Shown here: piece after piece, positions 9,260 through 18,393 of the stretch
Layout: each line of letters opens with the position of its first letter
How positions within the stretch are numbered: position 1 is the first letter of the stretch
Assembly (NCBI GenBank): GCA_964609385.1
Contig: CAZSSM010000028.1
Span: 1 to 64,000 of the forward strand
DNA: 64,000 bases
Source: CAZSSM01 sp964609385
GTDB lineage: Bacteria > Planctomycetota > Planctomycetia > Isosphaerales > Isosphaeraceae
Direction: 5' to 3'
Program-made: the position numbers and the translations under genes
Notes under the pieces: model-generated
The model's database searches: none
What the model was told of the DNA's origin: nothing
What the model saw: the letters and a program-made list of their open reading frames with translations, nothing else

Positions 9260-11236
9260 TTAGGGCGCCATGATGGCGAAGCGGGCGACGCCCTCGTCGC
9301 GGGGGTCGGTGCCGTAAAAGAGCAGGCGGCCGTTGACCGAGAAGGCGGCCGGGTAGGTCGAGGGGATCGGGACCTCCTGGTCGAGGGTGGTCCAGGCGTC
9401 GGCCTCGGGGTCATAGACCTCGATGGTATCGACACGCTCGAAGCCGCCCCCCTCCGCGCGGGCGAACCCTGCGACGAGATAGAGTTTGCCGTCGTGGGCG
9501 ACCATCGAGGGGAACAACCGGGGCCGTTCGGGGCCGTCGACGGTCGTGAAGGTCCCGGTGTTGAAGTCGAAGATGTCCATGTCGTCGGCGATGGCGAAGC
9601 CCCCGGCCAGGCCGTTGACGAGGTAGAACTTGTCCTCCAGCCGGGCCGAACCGAAGGAGCGTCGAGGGGTGGGGATCGTCGCGTCGAGCGTGACGGCGTC
9701 GGCCTCGGGCTGTTCTGGGTCGAAGACGAGGACGGTCTCCTTGATGTCCTCGCCCTGGTCACCTTCGACGTCGAAGCTGCTGCCGCCGAAGACGTAGATC
9801 TTGCCGTCGTGCGCGGTGGCCTCGAACATGGCGCGGTCGTCGGGCAAGACGCCCTCGAGTTGGACCCAGGCGTCGTTGCGGGCGTCGAACCGCTGGACGA
9901 TCCCGAGGCTCCGGCTGGTGTCCCCGTCGAAGGTGATCCCGCCGAGCACATACAGGGTATTCCGGCGCCCCTCCGGCACAGCCACCGCGACGGCCGACTG
10001 GATCGGCGTGGCCAGCGAGCCGAGCGTCTCGGCATCAGTGGCGCCGATTGGGAAGGCGACCACCTCGCGGAGGTAATCGTCGGGTAGGAAGGCGTGCGCG
10101 ACCCGGCTCTGCGTGCCGCCGGCGGCGATCAGCCGACCGCGATCCAAGGCCAAGGCCTGGCTGTGCTTGGCGCGGCCGTCGAAGGTGGCCGCCCAGGTGA
10201 TCGTCTCGATCCGGTCACGCGAGCGACCGGCCGTCGGAACCGACTCGATCAGCGAGACCGGGACGCCGGTGAAGTTCCCCCCGACGATCAGCAGGTCGTC
10301 CTCGATGCCGGGCACCAGACGATGCGTGATCCGAGGCATGCCCAACCGCGCGATCGCCTCCCAAGCCTGGCCGTCGTCGTCGAGCCGATAGACGTTCCCG
10401 TCCCGGCCATTGACGTAGAGTCCGTCGCCGATCCCGAAGGCCGAAGGGGCGAACTGGTTGCCCGGCGGCAGGTCGGGTCCGCGCGACCAGGCGTCGGCCT
10501 CGGGGTCGTAGATGTCGACCTGGCTGGAGACGCCGCCCTCTTCCATAAGCCCACCGAGCACGAAGAGCTTGCCCCGTGCCGCGGCGACGGCCAAGGCGCG
10601 ACGGACGAACGGCTGCTCGAAGCTCTCCCAGCGCGGTTCGTCGTCGGAGAGGTCGATCCGGAGGGCCTCAAAGGACCACGGGGCGACCGTCGAATCCCCT
10701 TCCAAGGTCCAGCCGCCGAAGACGTAGATCATGTCGCCGAGCACCGCCGCATCGAAGGTCGAGCGCGGTTCGGGCAGCGGGTCCAGCTCGGTCCAGGTCT
10801 CGGTCTGAGGATCGTACTGGGCGAACCGGTCGATCGAACGGAGGTCGCTGGGCCGACCCCGCTCATTGCGGGCTTGCATGCCACCGATCTGGTAGAGCTT
10901 GTCGCCGTGAGCCAGCAGGGCCGACCCCTGGACGTCAGGTCCGACCGGGAGTTCCTCCCAGGTGGTCCGGTCGCGGAGATCGAGGCGCCGGAAGTGCTTG
11001 CTGGTCGTACCGGTGTGGTAGAAGTGGGTCCGACCGTTGTGCCCGCTGTAGACGTAGAGGTGGTCGCCGAGCACTGCGACGCCGAGGCTGTTGACCGCCT
11101 CGGGCATGACGGCGAAGGCGGTCTGCGCATCGGCCGGGGGATTCGGCTCGGGCCGAGGTTCGGGGTCGTCAGCGCCCAGGGCGGTCAGGGCCAGCAGGGA
11201 GAGGGTTCCGAGACGGATCCGATCCATGAGTCTCAT
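9260..11236 (-). CDS. secreted Kelch-repeat beta-propeller protein
   Basis: A 658-aa exported protein. The ATG at 11236 is preceded by GAGGAGACC at good spacing and starts a signal peptide (MRLMDRIRLGTLSLLALTAL, cleavage near LGA). The mature part has at least ten Kelch-type repeats with the double-Gly and downstream Tyr/Trp pattern (for example LGDMIYVFGGW, RGKLFVLGGL, DGKIYVFGGSSF, DGKLYLVAGFA followed by 'VYDPEADAWTTL'). These would fold into one or two beta-propellers that bind protein or glycan partners at the cell surface. No catalytic residues are evident. It is divergent from the S41 peptidase gene at 11549. Confidence 0.85.
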   Translation of the reverse strand: MRLMDRIRLGTLSLLALTALGADDPEPRPEPNPPADAQTAFAVMPEAVNSLGVAVLGDHLYVYSGHNGRTHFYHTGTTSKHFRRLDLRDRTTWEELPVGPDVQGSALLAHGDKLYQIGGMQARNERGRPSDLRSIDRFAQYDPQTETWTELDPLPEPRSTFDAAVLGDMIYVFGGWTLEGDSTVAPWSFEALRIDLSDDEPRWESFEQPFVRRALAVAAARGKLFVLGGLMEEGGVSSQVDIYDPEADAWSRGPDLPPGNQFAPSAFGIGDGLYVNGRDGNVYRLDDDGQAWEAIARLGMPRITHRLVPGIEDDLLIVGGNFTGVPVSLIESVPTAGRSRDRIETITWAATFDGRAKHSQALALDRGRLIAAGGTQSRVAHAFLPDDYLREVVAFPIGATDAETLGSLATPIQSAVAVAVPEGRRNTLYVLGGITFDGDTSRSLGIVQRFDARNDAWVQLEGVLPDDRAMFEATAHDGKIYVFGGSSFDVEGDQGEDIKETVLVFDPEQPEADAVTLDATIPTPRRSFGSARLEDKFYLVNGLAGGFAIADDMDIFDFNTGTFTTVDGPERPRLFPSMVAHDGKLYLVAGFARAEGGGFERVDTIEVYDPEADAWTTLDQEVPIPSTYPAAFSVNGRLLFYGTDPRDEGVARFAIMAP

Positions 11237-11548
11237 CGATGGTCTCCTCAAGGCAGAGGGGCAAGCGTGGAGGATACGCGATCTCGTTCGCGATCACGGG
11301 GGTTGTCGGGCGGGGCGACCCAACACCGAAGGTCAAGGTCGCCGGTTTGATCCCCCTCAGTGTATTCAACGCGAGCCGATCGTGAGACCCCGCTTGGGCT
11401 GCCACGAGACGCCCGGCCCCCCGCAGACAGGCGGATCACGAGCCCGTAGGATGGAGCGGTTGTGGGTTGTCCCGAGCAGATTGCTGCTTGCCTCCCGAGC
11501 ATCGAGAGCCCTCGCTTAACCGATCAGAGACATGGAGATTTTCCTATC
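11237..11548. other. divergent intergenic region
   Basis: Separates the Kelch gene (minus) and the S41 peptidase gene (plus) and must carry both promoters. The last ~40 nt before 11549 are A+T-richer. I see no clear hairpin or repeat. Confidence 0.5.
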
Positions 11549-13003
11549 ATGATGACACTTATCAGTTGGGCCTTGTTAACTTCTACGGTCGCGATGCAAC
11601 CGGCCGACCTTCGGATCGAGAACAACGACTTCGCCCTCTGGCAGGGGAATAATCCGGTCGGCTGGACCGTCGGCGTGGGGGCGACCAACGGGTCGGGCCC
11701 GGAGTCGACCATCGCGCGACTGGACGGTTCGGGCGGGCTGGTCCTGGCCGGCGACGCCTCGACGAAGGTCTGGCGGGTGGTCAGCCAACGGATCCTCGTC
11801 CAGCCTGGCACGACGATCCGACTCAACATCGAGGCGAGGGCCGTCGGGCTCCGACGTGAGGGCAACCAATTCGACAACTGTTACGTCGGGCTCCTCTACA
11901 AGGATGCCGATGGCAACCTGGTCGGTCGGCCCCAAGTCGTCCCGATCGCGAACCCGGCGATGCGGCGACAGGTCCTCACCGCCACGATCCCCAAGGGCAC
12001 CCGACGGACCGAGGTCACGGCGTTCCTGTCCAAGACGGGTCGGCTGGAGGTCCGGGGGATCAGCGCCGAGCGGGTCGATCCCCGATCGAGCTATGAGATG
12101 TTCGCCGGAGAGATCTCCCGAAATTACAGCTATCTCGCGCACTCCGGCGTCGACTGGCCGAGCTTGGTGGAGGCGAATCGGGAGTCGGCCGAGCGGGCCT
12201 CGAACGATCCCGAGGCATTCGCGGCGGTGATTCGGCCGATGTTGGAGCGGTTCGAGGACCTGCACGTGTCGATCCGACTGCCGAACGGCGAGGTCCTGCC
12301 GACCTATCTCTCGCTGTATCGGCCCAACGGCACGCCCCGCGGCGTGATGAGTCGGCTCTCGCGCGTCCAATCGGCCGGTCGCGTCGGGTTCGTAGGGCGG
12401 ACGCGTCCCGACGGGTTCGGCTATCTGGCGGTGACCTCGCTGGTCGGGTCCAACGCCGATTTCGCGGGCTTGGAGGAGGCGCTGCGGTCGGTCCTGGATG
12501 CACCGGGCCTGATCGTCGACCTGCGGATCAACGGGGGTGGCGACGAGCGTCGAGCCGCGGCGATCGCTGGGATCCTGACTCGGGAACGCCTGGTCTACGC
12601 GCAGTCGCAGGTCCGGAGCGGACCGTCGCCGACCGACTTCACACCGCCTCGCGATCGGACCTTGCCGCCGAGGTCGGACCTGCAATACGACGGCCCGGTG
12701 GTCTGCCTGTTCGGTCCGGGTACGGTGAGCAGCGCTGAGGGGTTCGCCTTGATGATGAACTCGCTGCCGAACGTGACGACGATCGGCCTACCGACTCGGG
12801 GGGCTAGCGGCAACCCCGCGCCGGTGATCCTGCCCAACGGCGTGACCGTCTCGTTCTCGCGATGGGTGGCCCTGAACCGTAACGGCGAGCCGATCGAGGA
12901 CCGAGGCGTCCAACCGGACCTCCTCATCGACTCCACTGAGGATGGTGACCCGACCTTCCATGAGGCGATCCTCACCCTTCGCGATCGTCGAGCAGAGCGC
13001 TGA
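11549..13003 (+). CDS. exported S41-family peptidase
   Basis: A 484-aa C-terminal-processing-type serine peptidase. The start is ATG ATG at 11549/11552 behind GGAG, giving a short signal peptide (MMTLISWALLTSTVAM). Residues about 17-185 form a beta-rich domain with a jelly-roll look (DFALWQGNNPVGWTVG...). The S41 core follows: FGYLAVTSLVG, LIVDLRINGGGDERRA, and the nucleophile stretch FGPGTVSSAEGFALMM with the catalytic Ser near residue 394, then GLPTRGASGNPAP. The usual PDZ domain is not apparent between the N-terminal domain and the core. It probably acts on extracytoplasmic proteins. Confidence 0.88.
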   Translation: MMTLISWALLTSTVAMQPADLRIENNDFALWQGNNPVGWTVGVGATNGSGPESTIARLDGSGGLVLAGDASTKVWRVVSQRILVQPGTTIRLNIEARAVGLRREGNQFDNCYVGLLYKDADGNLVGRPQVVPIANPAMRRQVLTATIPKGTRRTEVTAFLSKTGRLEVRGISAERVDPRSSYEMFAGEISRNYSYLAHSGVDWPSLVEANRESAERASNDPEAFAAVIRPMLERFEDLHVSIRLPNGEVLPTYLSLYRPNGTPRGVMSRLSRVQSAGRVGFVGRTRPDGFGYLAVTSLVGSNADFAGLEEALRSVLDAPGLIVDLRINGGGDERRAAAIAGILTRERLVYAQSQVRSGPSPTDFTPPRDRTLPPRSDLQYDGPVVCLFGPGTVSSAEGFALMMNSLPNVTTIGLPTRGASGNPAPVILPNGVTVSFSRWVALNRNGEPIEDRGVQPDLLIDSTEDGDPTFHEAILTLRDRRAER

Positions 13004-13272
13004 GCGGGTCCCGTTCCGCCCGCAACACTTGAGGCAAATCGCCCCACATCAGCGCCTTGGGTTCGAAGGCTCAGAGCGCGCTGCCGAGCGGGATTGGGGT
13101 GGACAATCCCTTGGGAAGATGCTGGCTTGTCCGGGCCTTTCCCGACCGAAGGGCCGTCGGACGATCTCGGATCAAATCGGGAGCCTGATCGACTTCAGGA
13201 TACCTTGAGACTCCGAAGAATCTCCGACGCGTCGTTCATCGAGCCTTGGGTCGAGTCGGAGCGATCCCTCCC

Positions 13273-14883
13273 ATGTCCGTGGAACCGCAACTCTCCCGCG
13301 TCCGACCCCGTCCCTCGACCCAATTCACCGAGTACCTCGGCGTGGACCGGTCGACGGACCGGCCCGTTGAGCCCACCTCGACAACCGTCGAGGTCGATGA
13401 GTCGGTCGACACGTTCGCGACCGTGATCGCCGGTGGCGGCCCGGCCGGCCTGACCGCCGGATATGAACTGACCAAACACGGCCATGGCTGTGTCGTTCTG
13501 GAGGCCGATCCGATTCGGGTCGGCGGGATCAGCCGAACCGACCAATACCAGGGATATCGGTTCGATATCGGCGGACATCGGTTCTTTTCCAAAAGCGCGG
13601 AGATCAATCGGGTCTGGGACGAGATCCTCGGTGAAGAGTTCCTGACCCGCTCGCGGTTGAGCCGGATCTACTACGACCGCCGATTCTTCTACTATCCGCT
13701 CAAGCCGGTCGACGCGTTCCTGAAGCTGGGGCCGGTCCGCTCAACGCGAATTCTGGCCAGTTACCTGCTGGCGCGACTGCGCCCGATCCACCCGGAGCGA
13801 AGCTTCGAGGACTGGGTGGTCAACCGGTTCGGTCGGGAGCTGTTCCGGATCTTCTTCAAGACCTACACCGAGAAGGTCTGGGGGATGGCGACCGACCAGA
13901 TCTCGGCCGACTGGGCGGCGCAGCGGATCAAAGGGTTGAGCCTGACCAAGGCGGTCGCCTCCGCGCTGCTGGGTCGCTGGGCATCGGGTTGTGGCGAGGT
14001 GGTCAAGACGCTCATCGACCAATTCAAATATCCGCGTTTGGGTCCCGGTCAGATGTGGGAGACGGCCCAGCGGAAGATCGATACGGCTGGCGGTTCGGTT
14101 CGGCTCGACCAGCGGGTGGTCCGCCTCGAGCGCGATGCGCAAGGGATCCGGGCGATGCTCGCACGCGATGGACAGGGCCGCACAACCCGCTATATGGCTC
14201 GTCATTTCCTCTCGACCTTGCCGATTCGCGAGCTGATCCGCGCCATGGACCCGCCGGCGCCTGAGACGATCCGACAGGCCGCCGAATCGCTTCGCTACCG
14301 CGATTTCCTCACCGTCGTCTTGATCGTCGATCAACTCGAGACATTCCCCGACACGTGGATCTATATCCATGAACCCGGTGTCAAGCTCGGTCGCGTGCAG
14401 AACTTCAAGAACTGGTCACCCTACATGGTCCCCGAACCGAGCCGATCGAGTCTGGGCCTCGAATACTTCTGCTTTGAGGGGGACGACCTCTGGACGATGA
14501 AGGATTCGGAGTTGATCGCTCTGGGGACCCGAGAGATCGACCAGATCGGTTTGATCGCGGCTGAGCAGGTCGTCGATGGGACCGTCGTCCGGATGCCGAA
14601 AGCCTATCCAGTCTACGACGATGCCTACCAGGACCATGTCGCCACGATCCGTGATTGGTTGGCCGAGGCCGCACCCAACCTGGCGTTGGCCGGTCGCAAC
14701 GGGATGCACAAATACAATAATCAGGACCACTCGATGATGACCGCGTTGCTGGCGGCACGGAACATCCTGGGTGACGGCCCCTTCGATCCCTGGCGGGTCA
14801 ACACCGACGCTCAGTATCACGAGGAGGGCGAGGCGCCCGAGTCCGGTCGCACCGTCCCTCGAGCGCTTGCTGCTAACAGTTGA
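13273..14883 (+). CDS. FAD/NAD(P)-dependent amine-oxidase-like oxidoreductase
   Basis: A 536-aa flavoprotein with a Rossmann dinucleotide motif VIAGGGPAGLTAGYEL at about 51-66, followed by VLEADPIRVGGISRT and DIGGHRFFSKS, the pattern of the UDP-galactopyranose-mutase / protoporphyrinogen-oxidase-like group. The C-terminal flavin-contacting segment includes LALAGRNGMHKYNNQDHSM. Such enzymes act on sugars or isoprenoid-type substrates; the substrate here is not deducible. The ATG at 13273 gives an unusual ~48-residue N-terminal extension without a ribosome binding site, so the true start may be a GTG further down near residue 41. It is convergent with the MscS gene. Confidence 0.85.
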   Translation: MSVEPQLSRVRPRPSTQFTEYLGVDRSTDRPVEPTSTTVEVDESVDTFATVIAGGGPAGLTAGYELTKHGHGCVVLEADPIRVGGISRTDQYQGYRFDIGGHRFFSKSAEINRVWDEILGEEFLTRSRLSRIYYDRRFFYYPLKPVDAFLKLGPVRSTRILASYLLARLRPIHPERSFEDWVVNRFGRELFRIFFKTYTEKVWGMATDQISADWAAQRIKGLSLTKAVASALLGRWASGCGEVVKTLIDQFKYPRLGPGQMWETAQRKIDTAGGSVRLDQRVVRLERDAQGIRAMLARDGQGRTTRYMARHFLSTLPIRELIRAMDPPAPETIRQAAESLRYRDFLTVVLIVDQLETFPDTWIYIHEPGVKLGRVQNFKNWSPYMVPEPSRSSLGLEYFCFEGDDLWTMKDSELIALGTREIDQIGLIAAEQVVDGTVVRMPKAYPVYDDAYQDHVATIRDWLAEAAPNLALAGRNGMHKYNNQDHSMMTALLAARNILGDGPFDPWRVNTDAQYHEEGEAPESGRTVPRALAANS

Positions 14884-14935
14884 GCGGAACCGAAGAACAA
14901 ACTCACCAATCGCCCGTTACAAACTTAAGCGTTTG

Positions 14936-15733
14936 TCATGTCGCCGAGTTGTTGACATGAACGTCCATCTGCGGGAAGGGGATCTCAATATTGGCCTCAT
15001 CCAGGGCCATCTTGACAGCGCGGGTGGTCGCCTGCAGGACCGGGAAGAAATCGGCGGCCGGTGCCCAGACGCGGACCGACCAGTTGACCGCCGAGTCACC
15101 TAAGTCTACGAGCACGATCGCCGGCTCGGGATCGGAAAGGGACCCCGGAACGTTCTGAGCCGCCTTGGTCAGCACCTCGCGCGTGGTGTCGATGTCGGCC
15201 GAGTACGAGACACCGACGGCGACGTCGGCCCGACGTTCCGTGTGGTACGAGATATTTTCAATGGTTGTTCCAAAGATCTCGCCATTGGGGATGACGAACC
15301 GACGCTTGTCGAAGGTATCGAGGGCTGTGGTGAACAACTCGATCTCCTCAATCTTGCCGGTCTGACCTGCCACGGTCACGACATCACCGACCTTGAACGG
15401 CCGGAAGATCAGCAGCATCATGCCGGCTGCGAGGTTGCCCAAGGCGCCCTGGAAGGCGAGCCCGATCGCGATACCGGCCGAACCGAGAACCGCAGCGAAG
15501 CTGGTCGTCTCAATCCCGAAGACGCTCAGGCAGCCGAGGATCACGAACAGGAGGATCAACCAACGGACCGATCGGGCCAAAAACTTAGACAACGTTTCGT
15601 CGATCTCGGAACGCTGCAACGCCGCCATTGTCGAGCGGGACGCCCAACCCGAAACGATCCAACCAACGACGAGCAAGACGATCACTAACAGGGCGCTGCC
15701 GCCGTACTGGATAACGTAATCAACGACATTCAT
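14936..15733 (-). CDS. small-conductance mechanosensitive channel (MscS family)
   Basis: A 265-aa MscS-type channel that releases solutes on hypo-osmotic shock. The ATG at 15733 is chosen because GGAG precedes it; an in-frame ATG at 15748 is less well placed. There are three membrane helices (about 11-30, 56-78, 82-105). The pore helix and its following loop, GSAGIAIGLAFQGALGNLAA then RPFKVGDVV, are highly typical. The beta domain follows (GKIEEIELFTTAL; VIPNGEIFGTTIENIS). The length fits the short, three-helix form. It is the last gene of a minus-strand run (regulator, phosphoesterase, hydrolase, channel), but a 290-nt gap suggests its own promoter. Confidence 0.93.
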   Translation of the reverse strand: MNVVDYVIQYGGSALLVIVLLVVGWIVSGWASRSTMAALQRSEIDETLSKFLARSVRWLILLFVILGCLSVFGIETTSFAAVLGSAGIAIGLAFQGALGNLAAGMMLLIFRPFKVGDVVTVAGQTGKIEEIELFTTALDTFDKRRFVIPNGEIFGTTIENISYHTERRADVAVGVSYSADIDTTREVLTKAAQNVPGSLSDPEPAIVLVDLGDSAVNWSVRVWAPAADFFPVLQATTRAVKMALDEANIEIPFPQMDVHVNNSAT

Positions 15734-16023
15734 GGGGAGGTTCTCCATGATGGAACGCGTGTGGGAACGAGGCGGGACATGACATGCCCACGGAGCATGC
15801 AGCATCAGCCTAAGCGCCGCGCACGACGTTTCCTAGGTTCTCCCCGAGTTTCTCGTCCCCCAAGAAATCATGCATCCGATGGTGAAGGGTGGACGCCCGA
15901 CCTTCGCGGCGCGTCCTTTTATAAGCAATTTCTTGGAACACCAACCACGAGCATACCAAACACTATACATGCCTGGCGTGCCAGGATTCCAAGGCGCTGT
16001 GTCAGGGAAAGGAGTTGCTTGGA

Positions 16024-16899
16024 TCAAAGCCAGACGGTCAACCGCTCACGGAGCGTGTGGGGCAATCGACGGTTGACGATTCGGGTGATCTGGTCGGGGT
16101 GTAGCCGGGTGCTGTAGTGCGAGGCGATGATGCACTCGTTCTCGAATCGGTCGGCGCGGGCGAGGATATCATCGAGGTGAATGTGCCCGTACTTATGGAT
16201 TTGTTCGGGTCGTTCGTTGGGCGCGACGAAGGTCATCTCGACGATGAGCACTTCCGCGCGGAAGACGGCCGGCTCGGCATCGAGTCCCGCCGGCGCGGTG
16301 TCGCCCAGGTAGGCGACTTTGGGCAATCGGATTTCGGAGGTCACCTCGACGCCGGAGAGCCGGAGATCGCGGATCTGCTCGCCGGTCAAGTCGTGATACT
16401 CGGGCTTGAGCTTCTTGCGACGGTTCCAGACCAGGAACCCGAGGCTGGGGATGGTGTGCTGGGTGGCGATGGTCGAGACGATCAGCTCGCGGCTCAACTC
16501 GACCTCTTGGCCGGGTTCCAGGCCGACCAATTCGGCAGGCATCCGGCCGCGATCGAGCCGCTGCACAGCGCGAAGCAATCGCTCGACGGGCTCGACGGCG
16601 GAGTGGGGCAGATAGATCGTCGGCGGGGTCATCTTCATCATTCGCCGACGGGCCACCAGAACCGGAAGCGCTGCGATGTGGTCCAGGTGCGTATGCGAGA
16701 CGAACCAGTGGGGTGTGGCCATGAAGGCCCAAGGCTGGGCGCCGAGGTCGAAGCCCAGCTTCATCTCGGGGACCCGCCAGTAAGTCTGCACTGCCGCCCG
16801 CGAGTATCCTTCGACGGTGAAGTCACGATGTTTGAGGATCCGCACCGGCGCGTTGTCGACCGGATGGTCCAGCGATTCGTCGGCCACATCCACAGCCAA
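16024..16899 (-). CDS. MBL-fold metallo-hydrolase, ribonuclease Z-like
   Basis: A 291-aa metallo-beta-lactamase-fold protein. Zinc-binding motifs are SHTHLDHI (about 68-75), an Asp in YLGDTAP (about 200), a late His in KYGHIHLDD, and SHYSTR near the C-terminus, the arrangement of RNase Z/ElaC-type hydrolases. No ATG fits. A TTG at 16899 has GAAGGA about eight bases upstream and is preferred; a GTG at 16893 is the alternative. It could process tRNA 3' ends or act as a phosphodiesterase on another substrate; the sequence alone does not decide. It sits 143 nt downstream of the metallophosphoesterase gene on the same strand. Confidence 0.85.
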   Translation of the reverse strand: MAVDVADESLDHPVDNAPVRILKHRDFTVEGYSRAAVQTYWRVPEMKLGFDLGAQPWAFMATPHWFVSHTHLDHIAALPVLVARRRMMKMTPPTIYLPHSAVEPVERLLRAVQRLDRGRMPAELVGLEPGQEVELSRELIVSTIATQHTIPSLGFLVWNRRKKLKPEYHDLTGEQIRDLRLSGVEVTSEIRLPKVAYLGDTAPAGLDAEPAVFRAEVLIVEMTFVAPNERPEQIHKYGHIHLDDILARADRFENECIIASHYSTRLHPDQITRIVNRRLPHTLRERLTVWL

Positions 16900-17042
16900 G
16901 GGGCACGTCCTTCGTCTCTACCCGAGCCTCAATGCCGGTCGGCAAACCTCGATCATAGCGTCAGCGATAAGGGCCAGACACCCGAATCTCGATCGGAGTT
17001 CGGCGTGTCCGGCCCATTGATCCCGACCGGTCCGGCGCGACT

Positions 17043-18335
17043 TTAGCTGGGGATCGGGTCGGTCCGATGCCCCGACCGTTCGCGTGGCGGGACGTCACGG
17101 GTCAAGGCCGCCGTGCTCGACAAACCGGCCAGCGAGTTGACGTAGGCGGTCGCCAACGGGATCGGTTCGACGGCGCCGCGTGCGCGGAGTTGGATCCGCG
17201 CCACCTCGGGCGGGCAGTAGTAGCGGATCGGATGCTTGCCGCCCATCCCCCGGCTGACGTACATCGTCGTGCCACCTTGGCGGAAGAAGCCGTGGTCGAA
17301 GCGTCGGCTGTAGACGCTCGGCATGAGGATCGGGCCGAGCCCAGGCAACCGGATCTGGCCACCATGGTTGTGACCGGCCAGGATCAAGTCGACCCCCCAC
17401 TTGGCCGCGCGATAAAAACGGTCGGGCGTATGGCTGAGCAAGATATGATAGTCGGCTTCGGGCATGGCCTGGTCCAACGCGGGCCCCCACGGTTCGCTGG
17501 TCCCGCCCAAGGTGAGGTAGGCCGGAGCCAGGTCAGGCTTGGCGTGCTCGGGCAGGACCTCGAGCCGCACCCAGCGCCCTTCAAGGATCTCGAAACCACC
17601 GGCCTCGACTCCCTCGACGATCGGTTGAACATCATATTTATGGTCGTGGTTGCCCAAGATCGCATACTTACCCAACCGGGCAGGGATCCGTTCCAACAAC
17701 GGTGCGATCCAGTCCACTTGATCGATCGCATCGATCAGGTCGCCGGTGAAGAGGACCAGATCAGGCCGAGGGCCAGCGGTGGCCTCGGCCAGCATCGCCT
17801 CGAAGAAACGTCGGTCCAGCGCGGCGATGATGTGGAGGTCGCTGAGGTGGAGGATTGTCAGGCCCTCCAGCGCCGGGTGCAGGGCCAACCGCTCGACTCG
17901 GTACTCGTAGCGCTCCAGGGTAAGCACCTCGTTGCCCGGCCAGGTGACCAGCGAACGGAAACGACCGGTCCCGACCAGTGTCTGGCGACCGTAGCGTGCG
18001 GCCAGGTCGACGTGGTCGTGCTCGGTCTCGCGGGTCACATCACGCGGCATCGGCCGCAGGATCCGGCTCAAGGTCGAGGCGGGCAGGGCGAGGCCCAACA
18101 AAGCGAGGCAGAGACCGCCGTAGATCTGGACGGCCATCGGCCACTCGGACCAGGGGGTCTGCCAGGTCGCGCTGATCAAGCCGACCGAGAGGGCGAGGAA
18201 CGACAAGGCCAGGCCGGGGTTGACCAGGGCGAGCCGCTGCTCGCTGAGGCCGAGGCCGTGGAGCACATTGAGGATCCAGATCCAGAGGCCGACGTGGCCG
18301 AGTCCGCAAGCGATCAGGACGAGCCAGGTGCTCAT
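17043..18335 (-). CDS. membrane-anchored metallophosphoesterase
   Basis: A 430-aa calcineurin-like phosphoesterase fused to an N-terminal membrane domain of about four helices (residues ~3-110). The ATG at 18335 follows GGGAGA. The dimetal motifs are in order: HLSDLHI, FTGDLIDAID, LGNHDHKY, LLSHTPDR and LAGHNHGGQIRLP. This is the YkuE/YaeI-like layout, whose members act on phosphodiesters of lipids or nucleotides at the membrane. It begins 58 nt after the stop of the regulator gene at 18394, so the two are probably co-transcribed. Confidence 0.9.
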   Translation of the reverse strand: MSTWLVLIACGLGHVGLWIWILNVLHGLGLSEQRLALVNPGLALSFLALSVGLISATWQTPWSEWPMAVQIYGGLCLALLGLALPASTLSRILRPMPRDVTRETEHDHVDLAARYGRQTLVGTGRFRSLVTWPGNEVLTLERYEYRVERLALHPALEGLTILHLSDLHIIAALDRRFFEAMLAEATAGPRPDLVLFTGDLIDAIDQVDWIAPLLERIPARLGKYAILGNHDHKYDVQPIVEGVEAGGFEILEGRWVRLEVLPEHAKPDLAPAYLTLGGTSEPWGPALDQAMPEADYHILLSHTPDRFYRAAKWGVDLILAGHNHGGQIRLPGLGPILMPSVYSRRFDHGFFRQGGTTMYVSRGMGGKHPIRYYCPPEVARIQLRARGAVEPIPLATAYVNSLAGLSSTAALTRDVPPRERSGHRTDPIPS

Positions 18336-18393
18336 CGGTCGGGGGTCTCCCAAGCGTCGAGGCGGAGAGCAGCCGACCGGGCCAGGCCTCGTC

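Noticed and set aside
14919..14936. Small dyad ACAAAC/GTTTGT between the FAD enzyme and MscS genes as a terminator
   Set aside because: Only six base pairs of A+T-leaning stem, partly overlapping the MscS stop codon; too weak to call.
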